A DNA stretch of 64,000 nt. It comes from Bacteroidales bacterium. GTDB taxonomy: Bacteria > Bacteroidota > Bacteroidia > Bacteroidales > UBA932. Of this stretch, positions 44,440 through 53,631 are shown piece by piece. The notes under the pieces are model-generated. The model did no database searches. It was not told the origin of the DNA and saw only the letters and a list, made by a program, of their open reading frames with translations. Made by a program: the position numbers and the translations under genes. Position 1 is the stretch's first letter. Each line of letters begins with the position of its first letter. The stretch covers positions 1-64,000 of the forward strand of contig JAGBVU010000025.1 in assembly GCA_017630155.1 (NCBI GenBank), in the 5' to 3' direction.

Positions 44440-44913
44440 TTACATTCTTTTTAATTGTTCTTTAATTCTTACCAGGCGGACTGAGACATTCTTTTCGCTG
44501 ATTCCCACTATCTCGCCGATCTCTGCATAGCTGAGGTTTTCAAGCCATAGGAGGACTATTGCCCTGTCGAATGGGTCGAGTTGGCCAATTCTCTTATGCA
44601 GCATCCTGATCTGTTTGATGTCATCCGTCGTGTCATCAAAGAGGTCAATGTTCATGCTCAGAGGGACAGTCTGTACCCTTCTTGTTTTTTTCCTTTCGTA
44701 TGAGACGCATGTGTTGAAGCTGATTCTCCATATCCATGTTCTGACGGAGCTCTCTTCCCTGAATTTTTCAATCCCGTTCCAGATATTTATCAAAATCTCC
44801 TGGAACAGGTCTGCCACTTCATCCTTGTCCTGTGCAAACATATAGCAGACTGTGTATATGGTCCCCTTATGTTTCTTTACCAAATTTGTGAATTCCTGTT
44901 CTATTCTGTCCAT
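44440..44913 (-). CDS. ECF-type RNA polymerase sigma factor
   Basis: A 157-residue sigma-70 family protein of the extracytoplasmic-function class. Region 2 is seen as DKDEVADLFQEILINIW and TWIWRISFNTCVSYERKK (promoter -10 and core binding). Region 4 is the C-terminal helix-turn-helix LSYAEIGEIVGISEKNVSVRL. Region 3 is absent, as expected for ECF. It drives a transcription unit with the membrane protein at 43841. Target genes are not inferable. Confidence 0.9.
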   Translation of the reverse strand: MDRIEQEFTNLVKKHKGTIYTVCYMFAQDKDEVADLFQEILINIWNGIEKFREESSVRTWIWRISFNTCVSYERKKTRRVQTVPLSMNIDLFDDTTDDIKQIRMLHKRIGQLDPFDRAIVLLWLENLSYAEIGEIVGISEKNVSVRLVRIKEQLKRM

Positions 44914-44991
44914 TTTGTTTTAATTGTTTTGCCCAATTAGACTCCCCAAATCTCCATTCACTATAAAAATAAGTATATTTACGCCCAATTT

Positions 44992-45783
44992 ATGTTCCGG
45001 CAGTCATTTATAGAGTTTTTGCAGACGGGCGGGGTGGAATTCACCCGGCAAGGGGACTGTTTTCTTTTTCCGGAGCACCATCTGGAGATAGTCCTTGTAC
45101 CCCGCGATGCTGCTGTCCAACCGGACATAACCACTGATGCCGCTACCCATTGCGACCGCCTCTATCTTTATGAGGACAGGTGGTTTTCGGGCGGTAAAGA
45201 ACTCCGGAGCAGGATACTCGCCCGTGTAGGATGTTTCCGTAGTGTTTTTGCGCGCAAGTGCAATATCATTAGCGGGAGTACAATTGCCCGGGAGGTGGCA
45301 GAATTTCTGGAGAAGAACCATGCTTACGGCAATGCCCAATGCAAACACCGGTATGCTCTTGAATATCAGGGAGAACTTGTGGCTGTGGCCACTTTTTCAA
45401 AGCCGAGGCCAATGCCACGCGATGATGGCCGCACATATCTCTCGTATGAGTGGGTCCGTTATGCCTCGATTCCCGGGACACGTGTAGTAGGGGGGATGGG
45501 GAGACTTTTGAAAGCATTTCTGAAGGATGCTGCCCTGATGGGGCAAAAGGCGGGGATGCCAGTGGAGGTGATGAGTTACTCTGATAATGAGTGGTCAGTA
45601 GGGGATGCATATGTCAAATTGGGGTTCAGGCAGATAGGGGAGAGGGGACCGGTCAGGTATATGGTCGATCCTGATACCTGTGAGCGTTATTCGATGCGCA
45701 AATTCTCGCTGCTCCCTCCGTCGGACCGCAAGTTCTATGAAATCCACAATCTGGGAAGCAAGAAATTTATCCTTACTCTGTAA
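44992..45783 (+). CDS. GNAT-like protein related to phage-borne proteins
   Basis: A 263-residue protein without signal or membrane helix. The C-terminal half (about 105-235) contains ALEYQGELVAVATFSKPR, EWVRYAS, VVGGMGRLLKAFL and SYSDNEWSVGDAYVKLGF, a pattern I associate with GNAT-fold domains often seen in phage-borne and homing-associated proteins of unknown function. The N-terminal 100 residues are not recognisable, though Cys residues near 80-90 and 117 may bind a metal. It is a single gene between the ECF sigma operon and clpC. Function unknown. Confidence 0.55.
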   Translation: MFRQSFIEFLQTGGVEFTRQGDCFLFPEHHLEIVLVPRDAAVQPDITTDAATHCDRLYLYEDRWFSGGKELRSRILARVGCFRSVFARKCNIISGSTIAREVAEFLEKNHAYGNAQCKHRYALEYQGELVAVATFSKPRPMPRDDGRTYLSYEWVRYASIPGTRVVGGMGRLLKAFLKDAALMGQKAGMPVEVMSYSDNEWSVGDAYVKLGFRQIGERGPVRYMVDPDTCERYSMRKFSLLPPSDRKFYEIHNLGSKKFILTL

Positions 45784-45974
45784 AGTCTCTGTTGCTTACG
45801 GTCTGAATCCATTTTTAGCTTGACCCCGATTTGTCGGCCGGGCTGGAAAAATGGGGTTTTTGATCCCGGAGTGTTCTGGCTGACCGGTCCGGGTTGGAAT
45901 TTCGAAGGGAATGCCGGAGACCAAAAAGTGACGGAATCCAGCCCCGGATGGTGTGTGATGTAACAAGTTGATTC

Positions 45975-48416
45975 CTATGCTGTCACTACATCGTTCTTCG
46001 CCCTGTTGAGGGTGAGTGTAATGGTGCTTCCAGGTGCATATCGGCTCGAAAGGATAGCTTCTGCCACCACATCTTCCACATATCTCTGAATGGCCCTTTT
46101 AAGAGGTCTAGCGCCGTAACGGGGGTCGTAGCCCACATCAGCAATGAATCTCTTGGCGCTCTTTCTGAGAGAGAGCTTGTAGCCGGCCTCTTCCACCCTT
46201 TTGTGCAGGTCGGCGAGCTCGATGTCTATGATTTTTTCGATGTCCTCTTTGGTGAGTTCATTGAAAAAGATCTGCTCATCAAGACGGTTCAAGAACTCAG
46301 GATTGAAGGTTTTATCGATTGCCTTCTCTACAATAGATTTGTTCTTTTTATCCTTCTCTCCGGCGATATTGTTGATATAACCAATCCCGCTACCGAACTC
46401 TTTAAGCTCGCGGCTTCCTACATTTGAGGTGAGGATAAGAACAGTGTTTCTGAAATCTATATGGTGACCGTTTGAATCGGTCATACGCCCTTCGTCAAGC
46501 ACTTGCAAAAGGAGGTTAAAGATGTCGGGATGCGCCTTCTCTATCTCATCCAGAAGTACCACTGAATAAGGTTTTCTCCTTACCCTCTCACTTAGTTGTC
46601 CCCCCTCTTTGTAACCGACATAGCCCGGAGGGGCTCCGATGAGTCTGCTTACAGCAAATTTCTCCATGTACTCAGACATGTCTACCCTTATCAGGCTATC
46701 TTTAGAGTCGAACATGAATTCTGCCAACACCTTGGCCAGCTGTGTTTTACCTACACCTGTGGGGCCAAGGAAAAGGAACGTTCCGATAGGCTTGTTGGGG
46801 TTCTTGAGGCCGGCTCTGTTGCGGCGTATGGCGCGGACGATTTTATCCACGGCCTCGTCCTGTCCTATGATTTGTTTCTTGAGTGTCTTGTCCATTGTGA
46901 GGAGCTTGTTGCTCTCGGACATTGCAATCCTGTTTACCGGGATTCCTGTCATCAAAGAGATCACAGAGGCGATATCATCTGCCCCAATCTCAATAGAGCT
47001 GTTTGCCTCCTGGGCGCTCCATTTTTTCATCTCTGCCAGGTATCTCTTCTCTACCATTTTTTCGGTAAGGTGAATCTCTCCGGCCCTCTGGAAATCCTCC
47101 TCGGAAACGGCTGCCCTTTTATCGATTTTTATCTCATCCAGAGCCTTTTCCAATTCCAGGATTTTCTTTGGTGCACTGAGGTTTCTGACATGCGCCCTGG
47201 CACCTGCCTCGTCGAGTGCATCTATCGCTTTATCTGGGAGACAACGGTCTGTTATATATCTGTTGGACAGCGTTATGCAGGCTTTGATAGCCTCGTCTGT
47301 ATAATGGACCCTGTGGTGTTTTTCGTAGCGTGTTTTGATGTTCTGAAGGATGTCGAGTGTCTCCTCATATGTAGATGGCTCGATCATCACTTTCTGGAAC
47401 CTTCTCTCAAGGGCTCCATCCTTCTCTACCACCTCGCGAAATTCATCCAGAGTGGTGGCCCCGATGCATTGGATCTGGCCTCTGGAGAGGGCGGGTTTAA
47501 GGAGGTTTGCAGCATCAAGTGAGCCCTGGGCGCCACCGGCGCCTACGAGGGTGTGCATCTCGTCAATGAATAGTATTATATTTGGCTTCTCCTTAAGTTC
47601 GTTGATTATTGCCTTGATTCTCTCTTCGAACTGCCCTCTGAATTTGGTACCTGCTACAATTGATCCGAGATCAAGGGATACTATCCTCTTGTTGAGCAAT
47701 GCTCTGGAGATTTTTTTTCTTGCTATTCTTATTGCAAGCCCCTCCACTATTGCAGATTTGCCCGCCCCTGGTTCACCTATAAGTACAGGATTGTTTTTGC
47801 GGCGGCGGCACAGGATTTGGGCCAAACGCTCAATCTCCTTCTCCCTACCGACCACAGGGTCGAGTTTGTCCTCCTCTGCGGCTCGAGTCAAGTCGTAGCT
47901 GTAACTCTCGAGTGCAGAGGCTTTTGTCTTTTTCTTGCCGAGGCTCTCCCCTTCGTCGCTCTTCTCTGGTTCCTGTGGTTTTGGAACAGACTCCAATGAT
48001 ACAGTTATTGCCTCTGCTGTCATCCCGTGATCTTTGAGGATTGCAGCTGCAAGGGAGTTGCTGCATCGGATAATGGCAAGAAGCATCCGAGCTGCGTCGG
48101 GTGAAGATATTTTATTGGTGCGGGCCGATACTATCATCTCTTTAAGAACCTCCTGTACCTGGTCCGAGAATGATATTTTGCTTGACTCCTCAAATGGGAT
48201 TATGTGCTCGTGAGAGAGGTGGTTATTGAGCTGCTCCTTGAGCATCAGAAGATCGATTTTGAACCTCATAAGGAGCTCATATGCAGAGTTGTCCTTGTGA
48301 CGGATGATTCCCAGAACCAGGTGGTCCGGGGTGATGTCGTAGCAGCCGGTCCTCATCGCCTCTTCGCGTGAGATGCCGACGATTTCATTGATCTCTTTCG
48401 GTAGTCTTAGCGTCAT
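45975..48416 (-). CDS. clpC: ClpC/ClpA-family AAA+ protease unfoldase
   Basis: Hsp100 unfoldase that feeds proteins to ClpP. An N-terminal Clp-N double repeat covers about 1-145. D1 has Walker A GEPGAGKS (214-221). A middle domain follows, and D2 has Walker A GPTGVGKT with the C-terminal D2-small domain. Size (813) fits ClpC. No clpP is in the window. It is divergent from gyrA, with 146 bp between them. In Bacteroidota it is part of the stress response. Confidence 0.92.
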   Translation of the reverse strand: MTLRLPKEINEIVGISREEAMRTGCYDITPDHLVLGIIRHKDNSAYELLMRFKIDLLMLKEQLNNHLSHEHIIPFEESSKISFSDQVQEVLKEMIVSARTNKISSPDAARMLLAIIRCSNSLAAAILKDHGMTAEAITVSLESVPKPQEPEKSDEGESLGKKKTKASALESYSYDLTRAAEEDKLDPVVGREKEIERLAQILCRRRKNNPVLIGEPGAGKSAIVEGLAIRIARKKISRALLNKRIVSLDLGSIVAGTKFRGQFEERIKAIINELKEKPNIILFIDEMHTLVGAGGAQGSLDAANLLKPALSRGQIQCIGATTLDEFREVVEKDGALERRFQKVMIEPSTYEETLDILQNIKTRYEKHHRVHYTDEAIKACITLSNRYITDRCLPDKAIDALDEAGARAHVRNLSAPKKILELEKALDEIKIDKRAAVSEEDFQRAGEIHLTEKMVEKRYLAEMKKWSAQEANSSIEIGADDIASVISLMTGIPVNRIAMSESNKLLTMDKTLKKQIIGQDEAVDKIVRAIRRNRAGLKNPNKPIGTFLFLGPTGVGKTQLAKVLAEFMFDSKDSLIRVDMSEYMEKFAVSRLIGAPPGYVGYKEGGQLSERVRRKPYSVVLLDEIEKAHPDIFNLLLQVLDEGRMTDSNGHHIDFRNTVLILTSNVGSRELKEFGSGIGYINNIAGEKDKKNKSIVEKAIDKTFNPEFLNRLDEQIFFNELTKEDIEKIIDIELADLHKRVEEAGYKLSLRKSAKRFIADVGYDPRYGARPLKRAIQRYVEDVVAEAILSSRYAPGSTITLTLNRAKNDVVTA

Positions 48417-48562
48417 ATCTTATCTTCAATCGGGGTGCTAAATTAAGCAAAATCTCCGATATGGTAAATCTAATCGATTTAATTAGTTTTCTTATTTGTA
48501 CAGATTAATTTTTTGTCGTAAATTAGCAGTTTGTAACAGTGATTAAGAAAATAAAATAAATA

Positions 48563-51058
48563 ATGGAAAACCAGGAAGTTAAGGGTAGAATTATTCCGAT
48601 TGATATCGAGAAGGAGATGAAGAGCGCATATATCGACTACTCAATGTCGGTAATCGTCTCACGTGCCCTTCCGGATGTTAGGGATGGACTCAAACCGGTA
48701 CACAGAAGGGTGTTGTACGGAATGTCGGAGTTGGGGTTGAATTCAACCGGTGCATACAAGAAATCGGCACGTATCGTCGGTGAGGTTATGGGTAAGTTCC
48801 ACCCTCACGGTGATGCAAGTATCTACGATACAATGGTAAGGCTTGCCCAGGATTTCAGTATGAGATATATGCTTGTTGAGGGACAGGGTAACTTCGGATC
48901 TATCGACGGTGACCCCCCTGCAGCGATGCGTTATACAGAGGCAAGATTCAGAAAACTTGCAGAAGAGTGTCTGGCAGACTTGGACAAGAATACAGTTGAT
49001 TTCAATCTGAACTTTGATGATACAATCCCTGAGCCTACTGTACTCCCTGCCAAAGCTCCGCTTCTTCTTTTGAACGGTGCCTCCGGTATTGCAGTGGGTA
49101 TGGCTACAAATATGGCGCCTCACAACCTTGGCGAGACAGCTGATGCAATATGTGCTTATATTGATAACAACGAGATCTCTACCGAGGAGCTGATGCAGCA
49201 TGTCAAGGCACCCGATTTCCCTACAGGTGGTATCATTCAGGGTATACAGGGTGTTCGTGAGGCATATGAGACAGGCCGTGGCAGAGTGGTTGTCAGAGCT
49301 AAAACTGATGTGGAGGTATCCAATTCAGGAAGAGAGACCATCGTTGTATCAGAGATTCCTTATATGGTAAACAAACAGGAGCTTATCGAGAAGATAGCGG
49401 CTCTTGTAGAGGATAAGAAGATTGACGGCATAGCCTATGTAAACGATGAGAGTGACCATAAAGGTATGCGTATCGTTATCAAACTGAAGATGGGTGCAGT
49501 GGCAAATGTGGTACTCAATACCCTTTTCAAACTTACTCCGCTCCAGTCAAGTTTCTCTATCAACAATGTGGTACTTGTGGATGGTCGTCCTAAGACCCTC
49601 AATTTGAGAGACCTTATCAAATACTTCGTAAAACACAGACATGAAGTGGTGGTAAGAAGGGCCCAGTACGAACTGGAACAGGCTCAAAAGAGGGCGCATA
49701 TTTTGGAGGGTCTTCTCAAAGCACTTGACTTTATCGATGAAGTTATTGCTATAATCAGAGCCTCATCTACACCACAAGAGGCGAAGGAGTCCCTGATGGC
49801 CAGATTTGATCTCTCTGAGATCCAGTCAAATGCTATTGTGGAGATGAGACTCCGCCAGCTTACCGGACTTGAGAGGGCCAAACTGCAGAATGAGTACTAT
49901 GAACTCATGAAGCAGATCGCAGAGTTGACAGAGTTCCTTGCCAGTGTAGAGCTTCAGATGAATAAGATTAAAGAGGAACTTCAGGAACTAAAATCCAAAT
50001 ATGGAGATCCAAGAAGATCGCAGATTGAACTCTCTGCAGATGACTTCAACCCTGAAGACTTCTATCCAAACGAGGACGTGGTAATCACCATCTCTCACCT
50101 TGGATATATAAAAAGGACACCTCTTGCAGACTACAAACTCCAGAACAGAGGTGGCGTGGGTGCAAAAGGTAGTACTACCAGAGAAGAGGATTTTATCGAG
50201 CATATCTATGTGGCAAACATGCACAGCACTATGCTCTTCTTTACCCAGAATGGCAAATGCTTCTGGCTCAAGGTATATGAGATTCCAGAAGGTGCAAAAG
50301 CATCTAAAGGTAGGGCTATCCAGAATGTCATCAATATCGAACCTGACGACAAGGTTTGTGCATATATCAATGTTCCAAACCTTACAGACGAGGAGTATAT
50401 TAACAATAACTACATAGTACTTGCTACCAAGCGTGGAGTAGTTAAGAAGACTACCCTCGAGGCATATTCGAGACCACGTACAAATGGTGTGAACGCTATA
50501 ACCATCCGTGAAGGGGATATGCTTCTTGAAGCTGCACTTACTGATGGCAATTCTGAAATTCTCATCGCAGCCCGCAATGGTAAGTGCGTAAGGTTCCACG
50601 AAGAGGATGCGAGGGCTATCGGACGTACCGCTACCGGTGTAAGGGGTATCAGTATTGAGGATGATGACGAAGTGGTAGGTATGATCACTGTAGAGGCAAA
50701 CGAAGAGGCCAGAGCACTTAACCACGTACTTGTAGTCAGTGAGAACGGTTTCGGTAAGAGATCGGAAATTGAAGAGTACAGATTGACAAGTAGAGGAGGT
50801 AAAGGTGTCAAGACCATCAATATTACCGAAAAGACTGGCTCACTTGTTGCAGTGAAGAAAGTGACTGATGAAAACGATTTGATGATAATTAACAAATCGG
50901 GTGTCACTATCAGGGTATCTGTATCGGATATCAGACTTGCAGGCAGGGCCACCCAAGGTGTCAAACTTATCAGTTTGAGAGAGGGTGACAGTATTGCAGC
51001 TGTATGCAGCGTAAACAAAAGTGAGGAGAAACTCGCAGAAAACACAGAAGAATTATAA
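48563..51058 (+). CDS. gyrA: DNA gyrase subunit A
   Basis: Type II topoisomerase subunit that introduces negative supercoils with GyrB. The catalytic Tyr is in the segment [12 protein letters not shown] and adjacent AMRYTEARF (about 123-125); the quinolone-determining region is [17 protein letters not shown] (80-96). The residue equivalent to E. coli Ser83 is Ala85, and Asp89 matches Asp87, giving an [10 protein letters not shown] motif as in mycobacteria. The C-terminal beta-pinwheel includes [11 protein letters not shown] (GyrA-box-like). Length 831 is normal. A TPR gene follows after 21 bp. Confidence 0.96.
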   Translation: MENQEVKGRIIPIDIEKEMKSAYIDYSMSVIVSRALPDVRDGLKPVHRRVLYGMSELGLNSTGAYKKSARIVGEVMGKFHPHGDASIYDTMVRLAQDFSMRYMLVEGQGNFGSIDGDPPAAMRYTEARFRKLAEECLADLDKNTVDFNLNFDDTIPEPTVLPAKAPLLLLNGASGIAVGMATNMAPHNLGETADAICAYIDNNEISTEELMQHVKAPDFPTGGIIQGIQGVREAYETGRGRVVVRAKTDVEVSNSGRETIVVSEIPYMVNKQELIEKIAALVEDKKIDGIAYVNDESDHKGMRIVIKLKMGAVANVVLNTLFKLTPLQSSFSINNVVLVDGRPKTLNLRDLIKYFVKHRHEVVVRRAQYELEQAQKRAHILEGLLKALDFIDEVIAIIRASSTPQEAKESLMARFDLSEIQSNAIVEMRLRQLTGLERAKLQNEYYELMKQIAELTEFLASVELQMNKIKEELQELKSKYGDPRRSQIELSADDFNPEDFYPNEDVVITISHLGYIKRTPLADYKLQNRGGVGAKGSTTREEDFIEHIYVANMHSTMLFFTQNGKCFWLKVYEIPEGAKASKGRAIQNVINIEPDDKVCAYINVPNLTDEEYINNNYIVLATKRGVVKKTTLEAYSRPRTNGVNAITIREGDMLLEAALTDGNSEILIAARNGKCVRFHEEDARAIGRTATGVRGISIEDDDEVVGMITVEANEEARALNHVLVVSENGFGKRSEIEEYRLTSRGGKGVKTINITEKTGSLVAVKKVTDENDLMIINKSGVTIRVSVSDIRLAGRATQGVKLISLREGDSIAAVCSVNKSEEKLAENTEEL

Positions 51059-51079
51059 TCATTATCTAAATAATATTTT

Positions 51080-52396
51080 ATGAAAAAATTATTACTTATC
51101 GTTTCAGCTCTGGTACTGACAGTTTCTGTTGGTGCTCAGACTAAAGAGGTTGTCCTTAAAAATCTTGACAAAGCTAAAGCAACTGTCGAGAATCCTAAGA
51201 AAGCAACCGCTCCTGCATCTTGGTTGAAATTGGCAGAGGCTTATGTTGACGCATACAACCAGCCACAGATTGGTCTTTGGGTAGGCGCCCAGTCTATGGA
51301 GGTAAAACTTCTTTTGAAAGGCCAGCAAGTTCTTTCAACAGAGACAAGAACTGTTAACGGCAATGAGTATACTGTAGAGGTATATGCTGACAAAGAGTTG
51401 TATTACACTCCACAAGGCGTTTTGGATGTAATCAAAGTTACTGCACCTCTAGTGGAAGAGCCACTTGAGTCTGCTTATGAGTCTCTTATGAAAGCTTACG
51501 AAGTGGATGTAAAAGCTTCAAAGAAAGAGGATATCGCTATGCAGCTTTCAAAACTTAGAGATTTGTATATCAACGATGCAATGACCGCTTACACCCTTGG
51601 TGACATCCAGACAGCCAACAAGTATTTCGAGTCTTCACTTAAAGTTCTTGATAACCCTGTTACCGAGAAGATCGACAGCATGATCGTTTACTACACTGCT
51701 GTTACTTTCAATATGTTGGGCGACAAAGAGAATGCTGCCAAATATCTTGAGAAATGTATGGAGATCAAATACTATCAGGATGGTGATGTATTCTCTAACC
51801 TTGCAGAGGTTTACAAAGCACAAGGTGATCTTGACAAAGCTAAAGCAGTTCTTAACGAAGGCTTCATCGCTTATCCTACAAGCCAGGGTATCTTGGTTTC
51901 ATTGATCAACATCTATCTTGAAAGCAACGACGATCCAAACAAAGTTCTTGAGCTTATCAGAACTGCACAGGCAAATGAGCCAAACAACGCTTCTCTTCAC
52001 TATGCAGAGGGTAATGTTTACAAGAACATGAAGGATATGGAGAACGCTATCAAATGCTACTATAAATCATTCGAGATTGACCCTACCTATGTTTATGGTA
52101 TCTATACTGTAGGTTCAACCTATTATGACAGAGCAATTGAGATTCAGGAAGAGATCAACAATCTTGATGTAAACGATTACGAGACCTATGACAAGCTTCT
52201 TGCTGAGTTTGAGCAGGCTTTGATCGATGCTATCGATCCATTTGAGAAAGCATTTGCAGTAACTACTGACAAAGAGTTCCAATTGGCTATCGCTGACGGT
52301 TTGAAACAGATCTACTTCCGTTTCCGTGACAAAGATCCTAAATACCAGGAAGGCTTTGACAAATACAACGCATTCCTTGAGGAAAACGACAAATAA
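51080..52396 (+). CDS. Secreted tetratricopeptide-repeat protein
   Basis: A 438-residue exported protein with a signal peptide (about 1-19, ending SVGAQ) followed by TPR-like helices: units with AYESLMKAYEVD, YINDAMTAYTLGDIQTANKYFESSL and ADFNMLGDKENAAKYLEKCMEI-type arrangement, then NASLHYAEGNVYKNMKDMENAIKCYYKSFEIDP. It probably scaffolds protein complexes in the periplasm. It follows gyrA by 21 bp, a common Bacteroidota arrangement, but its partner is unknown. Confidence 0.75.
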   Translation: MKKLLLIVSALVLTVSVGAQTKEVVLKNLDKAKATVENPKKATAPASWLKLAEAYVDAYNQPQIGLWVGAQSMEVKLLLKGQQVLSTETRTVNGNEYTVEVYADKELYYTPQGVLDVIKVTAPLVEEPLESAYESLMKAYEVDVKASKKEDIAMQLSKLRDLYINDAMTAYTLGDIQTANKYFESSLKVLDNPVTEKIDSMIVYYTAVTFNMLGDKENAAKYLEKCMEIKYYQDGDVFSNLAEVYKAQGDLDKAKAVLNEGFIAYPTSQGILVSLINIYLESNDDPNKVLELIRTAQANEPNNASLHYAEGNVYKNMKDMENAIKCYYKSFEIDPTYVYGIYTVGSTYYDRAIEIQEEINNLDVNDYETYDKLLAEFEQALIDAIDPFEKAFAVTTDKEFQLAIADGLKQIYFRFRDKDPKYQEGFDKYNAFLEENDK

Positions 52397-52416
52397 TCGG
52401 TTAGAGATTATATGAT

Positions 52417-52448
52417 AAAGGTGACTTCCATCGGAGGTCACCTTTTTT
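52417..52448. terminator. Bidirectional terminator
   Basis: Stem AAAGGTGAC with GTCACCTTT (plus inner TTC/GGA pairs) and a T-run. It lies between the TPR gene and the convergent AI-2E-family gene. Confidence 0.8.
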
Positions 52449-52451
52449 ATT

Positions 52452-53561
52452 TTAGTCCTTGTTTATCCCTTTGGTAATCTGCTGTACAAACTTGAGGTTG
52501 GGGAGAAATTCTCCGGCTACAACCCTCAGTACTGTGTATGAAGGAATCGCTATAAGCATTCCCACCATACCACCTATATGCCCACCCATAAGGATTACAA
52601 TGAAGATCTCAAGTGGATGTGCCTTTACTGTGCTGGAATAAATCAGGGGCTGGAACAGGTAGTTGTCCACGAGTTGGGTAAAAAGGAATATTGCCAGAAC
52701 CACACCTGCAAAAAGGATAATGGACCCGCCGAATGAGCTCGCTGTATATACGAGGAAGCTTGACGAAAATGCTATAATATGACCTATTAGTGGACCTACA
52801 TAAGGGACAACATTAAGGACACCTGAAACACAAGCCAGAAGGATGGCAAACGATGGTTCCATCTTGGCTATGAGCAGAAGGCCCAGAAAGTTGATTGTAG
52901 CCACACCGAGAGACTCGAAAAGGATACCTGCAAAGTATCTTGAAAGGAGCCCCGAAATGGATTTGGATGATCGGCGGATATTCTCCTCATATCTGTCGGG
53001 GAGGGCTGCAACTATTATATTTGTGAAGGTCCCCTCTTTGCTGAGAAAGAAGAATGATATGAAGCATATTGAGAAAACAGCCACGAAGGTATCAGCCATC
53101 AAGCCCACTACAGATGATATGACCCCGGATACATTCCCTATAGTGGCAATATCCTTGAGTTTTTCGATGATCACAGTCTCTACCCTGAATTCAGAGGTTA
53201 ATGCAGGGAACATCCTTACCATAAATTCATTCACTTTGTTGAGAACCTCCATGCCGTTGAGTTTTTCAATATTGAGATTGGCCAGCTGATTGCTGATTTG
53301 GGAGATAAACGGCGAAATGAGAAACGATAGTGATAGTACTATGATAACAATAGATGCGAGTGTTATCATCGCGGCAATCCAGGATGGTATCTGGAATTTC
53401 CCCACCTTGAGAGAGGTTATTTTCCTTACAAGTGGGCGTCCTATCATCGCTATCACGGCAGAGACCACTATGTAAACAAGGATTGATCTGAAGTACCACA
53501 AAAGGGCGCATACAACTACCGAAATGGTACCTATTATTATATATCTGGCAAGTTTGTTCAT
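52452..53561 (-). CDS. AI-2E/PerM-family membrane transporter
   Basis: A 369-residue polytopic membrane protein of the AI-2E transporter (DUF20/PerM) family with about eight helices. The conserved C-terminal parts GVLNVVPYVGPLIG and IGGMVGMLIAIPSYTVLRV are visible. I start it at ATG 53561, which gives the family-typical N-terminus MNKLARYIIIGTISVVV; the longer open frame upstream overlaps the DPP11 start. Members have been linked to autoinducer export and Na+/H+ antiport, so substrate is open. It is divergent from DPP11; a minus -7 box TATATTTG lies at 53592-53585. Confidence 0.85.
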   Translation of the reverse strand: MNKLARYIIIGTISVVVCALLWYFRSILVYIVVSAVIAMIGRPLVRKITSLKVGKFQIPSWIAAMITLASIVIIVLSLSFLISPFISQISNQLANLNIEKLNGMEVLNKVNEFMVRMFPALTSEFRVETVIIEKLKDIATIGNVSGVISSVVGLMADTFVAVFSICFISFFFLSKEGTFTNIIVAALPDRYEENIRRSSKSISGLLSRYFAGILFESLGVATINFLGLLLIAKMEPSFAILLACVSGVLNVVPYVGPLIGHIIAFSSSFLVYTASSFGGSIILFAGVVLAIFLFTQLVDNYLFQPLIYSSTVKAHPLEIFIVILMGGHIGGMVGMLIAIPSYTVLRVVAGEFLPNLKFVQQITKGINKD

Positions 53562-53600
53562 ATTCAAAAACTGTTTTAGAGAGTCAAATATAAAAATTAT

Positions 53601-53608
53601 TATATTTG
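53601..53608 (+). promoter_or_regulatory. -7 box for the DPP11 gene
   Basis: TATATTTG, 23 bp before ATG 53632. The divergent AI-2E gene has its own -7 box at 53585-53592, so the two promoters lie back to back. Confidence 0.5.
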
Positions 53609-53631
53609 TAATGAAACACAATATCAATAAT

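Noticed and set aside
45784-45974. G+C-rich gap between the GNAT-like gene and clpC
   Set aside because: Examined on both strands for RNA or a short gene; only scattered short inverted repeats, nothing supportable.
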